From positions 1 through 32,216 of the forward strand of contig NZ_SPQQ01000027.1 of NCBI RefSeq assembly GCF_004766045.1: a stretch of DNA of 32,216 nucleotides, given 5' to 3'. The DNA is from Desulfosporosinus fructosivorans. Lineage in GTDB: Bacteria > Bacillota > Desulfitobacteriia > Desulfitobacteriales > Desulfitobacteriaceae. The position numbers and the translations under genes are program-made. The notes beneath the pieces were generated by a model. It worked only from the letters and a program-made list of their open reading frames with translations. It was not told where the DNA came from and searched no databases. Below, one piece after another: positions 1-7,976 of the stretch (positions are counted from its first letter, which is position 1; each line of letters opens with the position of its first letter).

Positions 1-131
1 TAGTTTAATGACTTCATTATCAATCCCCGTAATATTCAAACCAAGTTCTTTGTTAATTTTGGAGATGAAATGTTCAACCAACAAGGGGATGTCATCAAGC
101 CGCGTCCGTAATGGTGGAATTTCAATACTCA
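1..131. repeat. Left-end copy of internal repeat (matches 19827-19957)
   Basis: Bases 1-131 equal 19827-19957 at a constant offset of 19826 with a single difference (C at 78, T at 19904). The match stops at 131/19957, where the internal copy switches to radical SAM coding sequence. Exactly 77 bases are identical before the first difference, which is compatible with a short-read contig ending at a graph branch, though that is an inference. Confidence 0.95.
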
Positions 132-1074
132 TAACATTAATACGATAAAAGAGATCCTCCCTGAAATTATCCTGGTGAACGAGATCATGAAGATTTTGAT
201 TCGTTGTAAATATCAATCTAACATCTATATCAAAAGGATTATTACCCCCAACTCTTTCTACCTCTTTTTCCTGAATGACTCTAAGAAGCTTGGATTGAAG
301 ATACAGGGGCATCTGATTAATCTCATCAAGGAGTAATGAACCACAATTAGCTAGTTCGAATTTGCCTACTTTACCACCCTTTTTGGCTCCGGTAAAGGCT
401 CCTTCCTCATAGCCAAATAATTCAGATTCAAGTAGATCATTAGGAATAGCAGCACAATTGACCCTAACAAAAGAATGATGGCTCCTTGTACTAAGCTGGT
501 GTATAGCATGGGCAACCAGTTCTTTGCCAGTGCCTGTCTCTCCGGTTATCAGGACCGTAGACTTGGTCTGGGCTACTTTTCTTATTAACTCCTTCATTTT
601 GATAAGGTTGGGAGAGTTGCCGATAATTTGATCCAGCGAGTATTTAGCCCCTCTTAATTTGTTCAATTCACTCTTATATTGATTTAATTCCTGGCTTAAA
701 TGAGTGATTTTCTGAATTGTAGCAAAGGTACTCACTTCATCCAATTTTGAGAGAGAACTAAAGGCTGCTACTCCAATTATCTCACCATTTTTTCTAACTG
801 GTATCCGGTTAACCAGTACAGACTCACCATTCTTAAGTTTAAATAAAGAACCTATTTCTTCGCGTCCTGTCCTAGCTACAATATGCATCCTTGTACCAGG
901 GATTACATCTATAACATCTTTTCCGATGACTTCATGTCGATTTACATGTAAGATATCCGCATATCTGTCATTTAAAAAGATAATCTTGCCGTCATTATCT
1001 GTTACTACGACACCCTGCATGGACTCTAAAACATAATAAAAAATGTCCTGGTTCTCTTCACGGAGATCTAGCAT
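1..1074 (-). CDS. Sigma-54-dependent PAS/AAA+ activator, 3' end cut by the window edge
   Basis: Transcriptional activator that would remodel RNA polymerase-sigma54. Translated by eye from the minus strand, it starts at an ATG at 1074 behind an AAGGAGT site. An N-terminal PAS-like sensor (about residues 5-105) is followed by a short linker and an AAA+ domain with Walker A GETGTGKE, the sigma54-contact loop as canonical GAFTGA, a Walker B-like LLLDE and the FREDLFYR sensor region. The open frame runs through position 1, so the C-terminal Fis-type HTH lies outside. The missing end is probably equivalent to 19521-19957, which repeats bases 1-131 with one mismatch (Val to Ile in the protein). By analogy with that copy it should sit upstream of a GntP-PanE-BKACE operon and control it; the ligand is unknown. 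Family assignment is secure; target is inferred. Confidence 0.93.
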   Translation of the reverse strand, partial: MLDLREENQDIFYYVLESMQGVVVTDNDGKIIFLNDRYADILHVNRHEVIGKDVIDVIPGTRMHIVARTGREEIGSLFKLKNGESVLVNRIPVRKNGEIIGVAAFSSLSKLDEVSTFATIQKITHLSQELNQYKSELNKLRGAKYSLDQIIGNSPNLIKMKELIRKVAQTKSTVLITGETGTGKELVAHAIHQLSTRSHHSFVRVNCAAIPNDLLESELFGYEEGAFTGAKKGGKVGKFELANCGSLLLDEINQMPLYLQSKLLRVIQEKEVERVGGNNPFDIDVRLIFTTNQNLHDLVHQDNFREDLFYRINVMSIEIPPLRTRLDDIPLLVEHFISKINKELGLNITGIDNEVIKL

Positions 1075-1203
1075 TACTATTCACTCCTTATAAAGTCTTT
1101 GTTTGAATTTTAACACACTATTCTGATTTTAGCATTGCTGGTAAAGGACTAGAAATATTTAATCTGCTTTAATCCACAATGGAGTGCTACAAAACCTATG
1201 TTA

Positions 1204-1334
1204 AAAGAGTCCTCCTAGTATTACAAAAAAGACCCTATAAAATAGAGTCATTTGATTTTTGGCCAGTAGGCCTCTTTTTTAACTGTCTACTTTATAGGGT
1301 CCATTTTACAAATCATCTACTAGGAGGACTCTTT
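1204..1334. repeat. 131-bp inverted-repeat element (MITE-like or IS-end remnant)
   Basis: Perfect 17-bp terminal inverted repeats (AAAGAGTCCTCCTAGTA at 1204-1220 and its complement at 1318-1334) enclose a second nested 11-bp inverted pair (GACCCTATAAA at 1231-1241 and 1291-1301). The centre contains a GGCC..GGCC segment followed by a T run. No coding capacity and no clear target-site duplication. It could be a non-autonomous transposable element, the abutting ends of a lost IS, or a large bidirectional transcript-end structure between the activator and the membrane genes. It is non-coding and fills most of the gap 1075-1350. Confidence 0.6.
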
Positions 1335-1350
1335 ATAATTCGATAGCCCA

Positions 1351-1482
1351 TCATATTTTATCTGGCAACCAGCCTAAGGAAAGTTTTCTTAATGTGCTTG
1401 CAGTAGGGTTTCTCGTTTCTATAGAGATCTTTCTGGCTGGGTAAATTTCCTTAAGTGAAATCAGGGTCAGTTCAATTAGCAT
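1351..1482 (-). pseudogene. Short coding remnant, possibly a transposase C-terminus
   Basis: A 43-codon minus frame ends at TGA 1351-1353 with a basic tail including TRNPTASTLRKLSLGWLPDK. It lies directly beside the 131-bp inverted-repeat element, has no ribosome site before its only ATG (1482) and overlaps the end of the neighbouring membrane-protein gene. The basic composition and the neighbouring inverted repeat suggest the C-terminus of a lost transposase, but I do not recognise a specific family. Low confidence. Confidence 0.25.
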
Positions 1483-1972
1483 TAACCATTTTTCGATTCA
1501 GTAATTTATACAAATATAAATGAGATGTTAGTATTAGTAAATATATGGGAAACGAATAGTATATCTCATAACCATTCTTATAGTGGTATACTCCGAACGC
1601 ATGAGCAATATATTCTGTTACTAACGCAATTATTGTCCATAACAAAATATAGAAAGCGTTGTACTTATTTTGTATTTTAAAGAAGTCATAAAAGTAAATA
1701 TATAAATATCCGAAGGGTCCGAATGAAAGATATGACATAAAATCCATTAATTGATAAGAGGATGAATCATTAACATCGTAATAATCAAATGGTTCAATGC
1801 TTATTGTGTGGTCAAATATCATTCCAACAAAAATAAAGTATATTAAATAAACTAATGATTCTTTGAATGAGAACCTTTTTGGAAGTTTCCACACCAGTAT
1901 AACCCCTATTATTAATGAGCCTATAACAAACCATTCATTGCTATTGAAATTCCGATCATAAATAATATACAT
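1472..1972 (-). CDS. CBO0543-like multispanning membrane protein
   Basis: A 166-residue hydrophobic protein with about five membrane segments (roughly residues 14-29, 39-54, 78-95, 104-124, 140-156). An acidic stretch, FDYYDVNDSSSYQLMDF, between the second and third segments and the GPFGYLYIYFYDFF segment resemble the CBO0543 family of small Firmicute membrane proteins, whose function is unknown. The ATG at 1972 overlaps the TAA of the preceding gene (TAATG) behind GGGGAG, indicating translational coupling to the upstream membrane protein. The region is AT-rich compared with the metabolic operons nearby. The family call is from memory of the motif and is moderate; no role can be given. Confidence 0.7.
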   Translation of the reverse strand: MYIIYDRNFNSNEWFVIGSLIIGVILVWKLPKRFSFKESLVYLIYFIFVGMIFDHTISIEPFDYYDVNDSSSYQLMDFMSYLSFGPFGYLYIYFYDFFKIQNKYNAFYILLWTIIALVTEYIAHAFGVYHYKNGYEIYYSFPIYLLILTSHLYLYKLLNRKMVNAN

Positions 1973-2418
1973 TACATTGACTCCCCTATAGGTAATTTAG
2001 TTACCAACTTCATTGTAATAAATGCAAGTAACATAAATACCATTAATAAGATAGCAGAGCCTAAATATAGGTTCGAGCCACAAGATATAAAACCAACCCA
2101 AAATGCCAATAAGTTGATCAAATATAAAATTGAAAATACCAACACCGTTACAAAGAATTTATCAATGAAATTAGCAAAAATCATGAGCGAAAATGGTATG
2201 ATAATATTTCTGTGTAACCAGAAACTAATGAACATGTCCGTTTTATTACTATGCTGCATAAGGTTTAGATTTAAATCGAGTATGGTAAATATGTTCATTG
2301 AGATGATTGTAAGGAAAAAAAAGAGAAGAATATTATCTTTTGTACTTAATTGTTTAGGAACATAAAAATAAACACTAATAACTATCCAAGCAATAAAGAC
2401 AAATAAACCTACAGTCAC
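1972..2418 (-). CDS. Small multispanning membrane protein, paired with the downstream CBO0543-like gene
   Basis: About 148 residues with four to five hydrophobic segments. I chose GTG at 2418 because GAGGTGA lies six bases upstream; a longer frame reaches ATG 2496 but lacks a ribosome site there and would add a polar N-terminus. The topology (membrane segment, PKQLSTKDN turn, membrane segment) parallels the PKRFSFKES turn of the next gene, so the two are probably distant paralogues that act as a pair. The TAA stop at 1972-1974 overlaps the ATG of the next gene by one base. Its function is unknown. Upstream bases 2500-2620 hold no gene, only a weak ACAACC..GGTTGT dyad. Confidence 0.65.
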   Translation of the reverse strand: MTVGLFVFIAWIVISVYFYVPKQLSTKDNILLFFFLTIISMNIFTILDLNLNLMQHSNKTDMFISFWLHRNIIIPFSLMIFANFIDKFFVTVLVFSILYLINLLAFWVGFISCGSNLYLGSAILLMVFMLLAFITMKLVTKLPIGESM

Positions 2419-2620
2419 AATATTCACCTCATTTTCTCTACAACTTTCATTAATATGCCCGACCAATAAACTTATATGTGATAGCGTAAAATACAATTAT
2501 CAATGTGCTATCTCACATCGCCTTAATTTGGTAAACTTATTTATCCAAGTAGATTTTGTGTACTACAAAGTAAACCAAAAAAATACAACCCCCAAATTAT
2601 CAGAGGTTGTGTGAGTAAGT

Positions 2621-2758
2621 TTACAGTTCCTTTCTCAGCCGAGGGTCAAGAAAATCCCTCAAACTGTCGCAGATGAAGTTGGTCCCCACTGCCATCGTCA
2701 GAATAGCCACCCCAGGAAAGGCTCCAATCCAAGGATGGATCATGCTTGTTGCAACCAC
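2621..2758 (-). pseudogene. Remnant of an OppC/DppC-type peptide ABC transporter permease (C-terminal ~45 residues)
   Basis: A minus frame ending at TAA 2621-2623 encodes a tail including IHPWIGAFPGVAILTMAVGT and ending DSLRDFLDPRLRKEL. This is the characteristic C-terminus of OppC/DppC permeases (FPG-A-I, then LRD-LDPR). The frame is closed by a stop just upstream of about 2759, and the rest of the gene and of the operon are absent, so this is a deletion remnant. The adjoining 2764-2800 segment has a G5/C5 dyad followed by TTATTTTTT on the plus strand, a weak terminator-like structure. Confidence 0.8.
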
Positions 2759-2898
2759 TTAGAGTTTCGGGGGCTGAGTTTTCACACACCCCCTTATTTT
2801 TTACATTATATTTATTCTAATACATTGGCCGCCAAATCTGCGTCAATTTAGCTGCCAGCTTGGTGTAAATTTTCTCCAAGGGTGTTCGTTTATTAACC

Positions 2899-3150
2899 TT
2901 AAAAATACATGAAAAACGCCATGCCATCAATGTGATGCACTGGATCATCTGTAGTGCTTCTCACGTGAAACACTTGTCCCCCAAATGAGCGGGCCTGATT
3001 ATCGACGATATAGGCATAATCATACTTTCCGGGTGTCACCCAACCCATAAATGTATAAGTGTGGGTGTACCCTTGAGTGAAAAGTAACGGATAAACAGGC
3101 AAACCAAGGTTAAAACCGGGGGAGCTCAATACTTCCCCGGTTTTAAACAT
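2899..3150 (-). CDS. Small hypothetical protein or 3' fragment
   Basis: An 83-residue frame with a beta-rich, aromatic composition (THTYTFMGWVTPGKYDYAYI) and no membrane segment or signal peptide. An in-frame TGA lies immediately before the ATG at 3150, and only a weak AGGA stands in front of it. The content looks like the C-terminal beta domain of a larger protein, and the neighbouring DNA is decayed (OppC remnant), so this may be a fragment rather than a complete gene. I do not recognise the family. Confidence 0.35.
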   Translation of the reverse strand: MFKTGEVLSSPGFNLGLPVYPLLFTQGYTHTYTFMGWVTPGKYDYAYIVDNQARSFGGQVFHVRSTTDDPVHHIDGMAFFMYF

Positions 3151-3188
3151 TCAGATGATCCTAAAGACGCAAACCTGTTAGATTTACA

Positions 3189-4340
3189 TCAGTATTTACA
3201 ATTAGCGTGGAAAGTCTCCCACATAGCTATAAAATTTTCAATAGGGACGTCATCTTGTACATTGTGAACAGTCGAGAACACGAAACCTCCATCTTTTCCA
3301 AATATATCCATGTTTCTTTTGGTTTCTTCTCTAACTTGTTCGGGCGTTCCGTTTGGAAGAGTCGATTGAGTATTTATCCCGCCACCCCAGAATACAATGT
3401 CCTTGCCATATCTACTCTTTAACAGTTCTGGACCCATATCTGCAGCCGCAATCTGTACAGGATTTAAAATATCATAGCCAGCTTTAATGATGTCCGGCAA
3501 TGCCGCTGTGACAGAGCCACAACTGTGGAGCGTTATTTTGACATCTCCCTTGGATTTGACGTAGTCATTTAGTTTCTTATGGTAGGGGAGTATCATATCT
3601 CTGATGAGTTGAGGGGAAATAAAAGTTCCACGTTGTGTACCAAAATCGTCAGCCTCACTGGTAACATCAATCAGCCCACCATATACGTCAAAAATGTTGT
3701 CATAATACTCCATTTTCTTTTCTAGCAATTTATCCATAAATGGAATACAGCGTTCCGGCTCAGAAAGTAACATAGCAAGCCAGTTTTCAAAGCCCCAGAT
3801 CAAAGGTCCGGTTTGCAAGAAGCCATTACCAAACTGCTCTGAAATGGTGTTTGCAAATCCTGCTGCACGGTAGTCTTCTAATTCCTTTCGTCCAGCCATA
3901 TCGTATTTATCCGGGGTTGGCCATACAAACTTTTTGTCATCTTCTTCATCCTCTGCATCTCCCAAAGCACACCCGGCTAAGTCGTAATATAGACCTTGAT
4001 GCTTTGGCATTCTGTATACGGTTCCCCAATCATTTCTATAGAAAAGACTTTTATCGTCTTCCCATTTCTTGGCATAATAACTCACGCCCTGTTTAATGGG
4101 CTTGATTCTTGCTGCACGAACATCACAGCCTAATAGATCCAATACTTTATCCGATGCATAGACTAGCTGGTAAGGTATATGACACATTTCCAGTTCATCT
4201 TCTTGTATGCCAAAGTAGTCTAAAAGCTTTACATAAAAATACTTCGTAAATTTACACGAACACCCTGCTCCAAGATCGAGCGGAATACGATCCGGTTCTT
4301 TATGATTCAGAGCACATAAAACTCTTTCGCGTCTGTTCAT
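3189..4340 (-). CDS. Uroporphyrinogen-decarboxylase-family corrinoid methyltransferase (MT-I type)
   Basis: A 383-residue TIM-barrel protein of the UroD/MtaA superfamily, starting MNRRERVLCALNHKEPDRIP as these enzymes typically do. It probably moves a methyl group from a methylated substrate to the corrinoid protein encoded just upstream. The zinc-site H-x-C is present at about 272-274 (LHSCGS); the third ligand position, a Cys in MtaA, appears to be TVHNVQDDVP near residue 359, with His available instead. That pattern fits the O-demethylase-like branch more than classical MtaA, but the alignment is by eye. ATG 4340 follows GGGAGGAA. It is the last gene of a minus-strand cluster with corrinoid protein and methyl-THF methyltransferase. 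True heme UroD is unlikely given the partners. The substrate, perhaps a methoxylated aromatic, is inferred. Confidence 0.85.
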   Translation of the reverse strand: MNRRERVLCALNHKEPDRIPLDLGAGCSCKFTKYFYVKLLDYFGIQEDELEMCHIPYQLVYASDKVLDLLGCDVRAARIKPIKQGVSYYAKKWEDDKSLFYRNDWGTVYRMPKHQGLYYDLAGCALGDAEDEEDDKKFVWPTPDKYDMAGRKELEDYRAAGFANTISEQFGNGFLQTGPLIWGFENWLAMLLSEPERCIPFMDKLLEKKMEYYDNIFDVYGGLIDVTSEADDFGTQRGTFISPQLIRDMILPYHKKLNDYVKSKGDVKITLHSCGSVTAALPDIIKAGYDILNPVQIAAADMGPELLKSRYGKDIVFWGGGINTQSTLPNGTPEQVREETKRNMDIFGKDGGFVFSTVHNVQDDVPIENFIAMWETFHANCKY

Positions 4341-4385
4341 CTTTATTCCTCCCTGTTGTTTGAATAGTTTTTCGATAATATATGG

Positions 4386-5021
4386 TTAAGCTGAGAAGGC
4401 TTTTGCTATACTTGCAGCTGATCCCGCATCCGCTGCAAAAGCATCAGCACCGATCGAATCTGCAAATTCTTGAGTGATAGGCGCACCACCGACTATGATC
4501 TTAACTTGTTTATTTAAACCAGCTTCAATAATTGCAGCGACTGATTTTTTTAAAGAGGGCATTGTAGTTGTTAATAACGCTGAAAGACCAACAAGGTGAC
4601 AATCTGGATTCGCTTTAATTGCTTCGATAAATTTTTCTGTTGAAACATCAACCCCTAAATCGATGACCGTATATCCGGCACTTTCAATCATCATAGCAAC
4701 AAGGTTTTTACCGATATCGTGTAAGTCACCTTCAACTGTCCCGATGATGAATTTGCCAAGTACAGCACTCTGGTCGCCCGCTAGATGCGGTTTTAAATGT
4801 TCCACACCCTCTTTCATGGCACGCGCAGCGATTAGCATTTCAGGAACATAAATTTCATTGGCTTTAAATTTTTCACCTACAATGCTCATAGCCTCAATCA
4901 TACCTTGATTTAAGATATCGATTGGATTACACCCTTCTGCTATTGCCTCATCAACGAGACCTTTGATAATCTTCTTCTTACCGAATTCAATGGCAGTTGA
5001 GATTTCTTGAATTTTCGACAT
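4386..5021 (-). CDS. Corrinoid (B12-binding) methyltransferase protein
   Basis: Methyl carrier of a three-component methyltransferase. An N-terminal helical cap domain (about residues 1-85, with the FIG-like AMSIVGEKFKANEIYVPEML) precedes a Rossmann-type cobalamin domain with the DLHDIGKN motif whose His is the lower cobalt ligand, then SALLTTTM and VGGAPI, as in MtbC/MtaC/MtvC-type proteins. I chose ATG 5021 (211 residues, normal for the family) because GGAGG lies eight bases upstream; an in-frame ATG at 5051 lacks such a site. It is 45 bases upstream of the UroD-type methyltransferase and 65 bases downstream of the methyl-THF methyltransferase. No reductive activator (RACo) gene is in the window; the inactive Co(II) form would need one encoded elsewhere. 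Confidence 0.93.
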   Translation of the reverse strand: MSKIQEISTAIEFGKKKIIKGLVDEAIAEGCNPIDILNQGMIEAMSIVGEKFKANEIYVPEMLIAARAMKEGVEHLKPHLAGDQSAVLGKFIIGTVEGDLHDIGKNLVAMMIESAGYTVIDLGVDVSTEKFIEAIKANPDCHLVGLSALLTTTMPSLKKSVAAIIEAGLNKQVKIIVGGAPITQEFADSIGADAFAADAGSAASIAKAFSA

Positions 5022-5086
5022 GTTTTTTCCCTCCATTTTGTGCTTAGACACTAAATTATTATTTCAACAATTTTTACTGATTAGCT

Positions 5087-5899
5087 TTAGTATACTTTTA
5101 GCAAAGGTCCAATTAAGCCATCTCTAAACGCTGAAATATAGTCTAAGCAGTATTCATCCTCTTGTAATAATGCCTTTGAGGCATAAATCAGGCCCAACAT
5201 ATCTCTGTTTGTAGGGTCAACGATCGCGCTATCCATGCCCGCGTTCACAGCTAGGACCATAAAGGCTTGGTTAATGAGTTTGCGAGCAGGCAATCCAAAG
5301 GAAATATTGCTTAAGCCACTTGTCACATGGATGGTTGGATAGCGTTTCTTTATTTCTCTTGCACATTTTACAAAGGTGGTTAAAGCAGTTTCATTAGTGG
5401 ATAAGGTCTCTACCAGTGGATCGATATGCAATCGGGATGGATCAATCTTAAATTCTTTTGCCCTCTTCATAATATTTTCAAAGACTTCTAAGCGTTTTTC
5501 CACAGAATCCGGAATCCCTTTGCCATCACAAAGAAGCGCAACACATTCCCATTTAGTATCCGCGATAACAGGGAATATCACATCGATTTTATCACCCTCC
5601 ATGGATACAGAGTTGACTAAACCTGTTTTTTTGCAAAAGGGTAATGCGGCTAAAATGGAATATGGACTTGGACTGTCAACACAGATCGGTAGATCGGTAA
5701 CTTCCTGTATCAAATCAATCAACCATTTCATGGTTTCGACTTCGAATTCTACTTCTACCGATGCACAAACATCAAGGTAGGTAGCGCCTGCTTCGGCTTG
5801 CCTTTTGGCGCACTCACGAATGAAGTCTTCGTTTTTTTCTCGAATGGCTTTGGCCATCGATGGAATAGAGCCGTTAATTTTCTCACCTATAATAATCAT
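5087..5899 (-). CDS. Methyltetrahydrofolate:corrinoid methyltransferase (MT-II, pterin-binding family)
   Basis: A 270-residue single-domain pterin-binding TIM barrel (MetH-domain/AcsE/MtvA family). It begins MIIIGEKINGSIPSMAKAI, with GATYLDVCAS, the PICVDSPSP strand and the TSGLSNISFGLPARKLIN segment typical of methyl-THF methyltransferases. It should transfer the methyl group from the corrinoid protein to tetrahydrofolate, feeding the methyl branch of the Wood-Ljungdahl pathway, or run in reverse. ATG 5899 is preceded by GGAGGAG, somewhat distant. Dihydropteroate synthase is excluded by length, N-terminus and neighbours. It is the first of three methyl-transfer genes read after the MFS transporter. 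Confidence 0.92.
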   Translation of the reverse strand: MIIIGEKINGSIPSMAKAIREKNEDFIRECAKRQAEAGATYLDVCASVEVEFEVETMKWLIDLIQEVTDLPICVDSPSPYSILAALPFCKKTGLVNSVSMEGDKIDVIFPVIADTKWECVALLCDGKGIPDSVEKRLEVFENIMKRAKEFKIDPSRLHIDPLVETLSTNETALTTFVKCAREIKKRYPTIHVTSGLSNISFGLPARKLINQAFMVLAVNAGMDSAIVDPTNRDMLGLIYASKALLQEDEYCLDYISAFRDGLIGPLLKVY

Positions 5900-6051
5900 T
5901 GATTAGCGATTCTCCTCCTTCTTATGGGCTTTTGAAGAAATATTTTCAGCAATTCGTAAGGAAGTTGCTATTGTTTACTCAGTTACACCCAGTGTTTATA
6001 CAAATCTGATTATGAGATTGACTATTCAACACCATGGGCTTTTTTTAAAGA

Positions 6052-6085
6052 TTAGCCCCTACCGCGAATGATACAGAGGGGCTAA
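6052..6085. other. Inverted repeat between the MFS gene and the methyltransferase genes
   Basis: TTAGCCCCT (6052-6060) and AGGGGCTAA (6077-6085) form a perfect 9-bp stem with a 16-base loop, 33 bases after the MFS stop codon. On the minus strand it is followed by TCTTTAAAAAAAG rather than a clean U run, so it may be a weak terminator, attenuator or processing site that sets different transporter and enzyme levels. The rest of 5900-6117 shows no gene. Confidence 0.55.
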
Positions 6086-6117
6086 CGACTTTAAGTACAA
6101 TACTAATATATAGGTAC

Positions 6118-7494
6118 TTAAGCGGAAATCTCCTCGAGCACTTTGCCTTTGGTTTCTACGCCTAAGAACCCGACGACGAGTGCAGCTATCACAAAACAAG
6201 CCGCTCCAAGTGCAAATATCCCAGACTGTCCTGTTCTTGGTAAGAGTACAGCAACAATATATGGACCTAAAAGTGATCCTAACCTGCCGATCGCGGAGGC
6301 AAAACCTGAACCGGTCGCCCTCGCCCTAGTTGGGTAAAGTTCTGGAGTATAGGCATAAATTGATGACCACATACCAAAGAGGAAGAATTGCATGCACAAA
6401 CCGTAAGCAATGAGCGTTGTTAGACTTGTCGCAGTCCCATAGAAGTAAGCAGAAACCGCGCAACCCAAGAGCACTGTGATAATCGTTATTTTACGTCCTT
6501 TTGCTTCTATGAAATAAGCAGCTGTGAAGAACCCAGGGACGCCAGCAAGTGAAATAATGATCGTATAGAAGACTGATTTTGTGACCGAGTAACCAGCCTG
6601 TTGTAAGAAGGCTCCTAGCCAGGTCGTTATTCCATAGTAACCTAGTAAGGCAAAGAACCATAAAGACCAGACCATAATGGTCCGTTTAACATAGCCTGGT
6701 GCCCAAAGTTCAAGGAAAGAAAACTTACGTTTACCCGTTGATGCCACTGCGGAAAGATCGATATTTTGAACAGGTGGGAGTTCGTGTCCATAGGCTTTTT
6801 TCACGCCCTCTTCAAAGACCAACATCACTTTATTAGCCTCTTCATGTTGTCCACTGGTATCTAACCAACGAGGGGATTCTGGCACAAGCCGTCTAATAAT
6901 GAGTACAAAGATCGCAGGTATGCCTTCACAAGCAAATACCCAACGCCAACCACCAATTGGCAAGATAAAATAGGCTAACAGACCAGCCGCAATGAAACCG
7001 ATGGGCCAAAAACCTTCTAGTAACGCAATATAGCGTCCACGATTTTTAGCGGGGATAAATTCGGAAACTAGAGATTGTCCGATCGGAAACTCCATCCCCA
7101 TTCCAAATCCTAATAAAATTCTACCAAAGGCTAACATACCGACAGTTGGGGCGAGTGCGCAAATGAAGCTAGCAGTTCCCCATAGTATCATACTATATTG
7201 GAAAACAATTTTGCGTCCAAATCGGTCAGCGAGCATTCCCGCAATAGCTGCTCCTAGAAACATTCCTAAAAAACTAGAGCTCGAGAGCAGCCCAGCTTGG
7301 ACTGTAGTCAAGTTGAAATAGGTCTTAATGGAACCTAAAACAAAGGTTAACATTCCTAAATCCATTGAATCAAAAAACCAGGCTGTCGCTATGATATAAA
7401 AGATCTTTTTTTGGTAAGAGGTTAGTGGCAGTCTTTCCAACCTTTGAGGTATGCTAAAAGTTTTTCCATAAACGTTTTCTGCTGGTTGTGCCAT
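6118..7494 (-). CDS. MFS transporter of the sugar/aromatic-acid symporter type
   Basis: A 458-residue, 12-segment major facilitator. The signature ADRFGRK lies between segments 2 and 3, with a related stretch (EAKGRK) between segments 8 and 9; PESPRWL after segment 6 and YTPELYPTRARATGSG near segment 10 are typical of the sugar-porter/AAHS/NiaP-like group. I chose ATG 7494 because GGAGG sits nine bases upstream; a longer frame to 7548 has no such signal. It lies first behind a sigma-54 promoter and just upstream of the methyl-transfer genes, so it is likely to import the methylated substrate, or export the demethylated product. The substrate cannot be read from the sequence. Confidence 0.88.
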   Translation of the reverse strand: MAQPAENVYGKTFSIPQRLERLPLTSYQKKIFYIIATAWFFDSMDLGMLTFVLGSIKTYFNLTTVQAGLLSSSSFLGMFLGAAIAGMLADRFGRKIVFQYSMILWGTASFICALAPTVGMLAFGRILLGFGMGMEFPIGQSLVSEFIPAKNRGRYIALLEGFWPIGFIAAGLLAYFILPIGGWRWVFACEGIPAIFVLIIRRLVPESPRWLDTSGQHEEANKVMLVFEEGVKKAYGHELPPVQNIDLSAVASTGKRKFSFLELWAPGYVKRTIMVWSLWFFALLGYYGITTWLGAFLQQAGYSVTKSVFYTIIISLAGVPGFFTAAYFIEAKGRKITIITVLLGCAVSAYFYGTATSLTTLIAYGLCMQFFLFGMWSSIYAYTPELYPTRARATGSGFASAIGRLGSLLGPYIVAVLLPRTGQSGIFALGAACFVIAALVVGFLGVETKGKVLEEISA

Positions 7495-7798
7495 CTTTAA
7501 TGTCCTCCATTTTCTATTCGATATAGAATAATTCCGTTTCTTGGTCAATGCCTTTCCTTTACAGCCTCACTAAATTGATCCGGGTATTAACTTACTCCAA
7601 GTCCTCATATCCCCAGCCATCCAACAACAGATAGACTAGGTTTCTACCGATGTATTAAAGTCTCCTTTCGATCACCTTCCCTTTACTTTCCACTTTTTGA
7701 TTTTGAGAGTATTAAACCCTCAATATACGCGACAAGCCAACTACAAACTGAGTATATTGATACTCCTTTCATTATTTATTTGCCTATCTATAACTCTT

Positions 7799-7815
7799 TG
7801 CAATTGTCATGCCAA
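7799..7815 (-). promoter_or_regulatory. Sigma-54 (-24/-12) promoter for the MFS/methyltransferase operon
   Basis: On the minus strand TTGGCATGACAATTGCAA places GG (7813-7812) and GC (7801-7800) exactly 12 bases apart, as in TGGCAC-N5-TTGC. It lies between the convergent-free end of the sigma-54 activator gene and the MFS gene, giving a leader of about 290 bases. The adjacent gene for a sigma-54 activator strongly supports it. Confidence 0.82.
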
Positions 7816-7817
7816 TC

Positions 7818-7856
7818 AAAAAAATCAGAGTATTCAACGTTTGCTGAATACTCTGA
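7818..7856 (-). terminator. Intrinsic terminator after the sigma-54 activator gene
   Basis: A perfect 11-12-bp stem (TCAGAGTATTCA and its complement) with a short loop is followed on the minus strand by a T7 run. It ends the activator transcript about 120 bases after its stop and abuts the -24 element of the next promoter by only two or three bases, separating the regulator from the operon it probably controls. The rest of 7857-7976 shows no gene; it may hold activator sites. Confidence 0.88.
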
Positions 7857-7976
7857 TCACAGAAACAATCACTTAATTCTAAATAAATTCAAGAAAAGCA
7901 GCTCCCACTAACGTTTTACAGCCGATTCCAGGAGTGTTCGCATGATTCGATATTTCATCACTATAATTTTTACTAC

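Noticed and set aside
4386..5051. Longer start of the corrinoid protein at 5051
   Set aside because: The first ten codons contain the ribosome site for the ATG at 5021 and are not family-like.
5919..6071. Open plus-strand frame of about 50 codons between the MFS and methyl-THF methyltransferase genes
   Set aside because: No start with a ribosome site, no recognisable motif, and it ends within the inverted repeat region; length is compatible with chance.
7749..7766. GAGTAT..ATACTC dyad in the MFS operon leader as an activator site
   Set aside because: It lies downstream of the predicted start, not at enhancer distance, and is short; likely incidental or part of leader folding.
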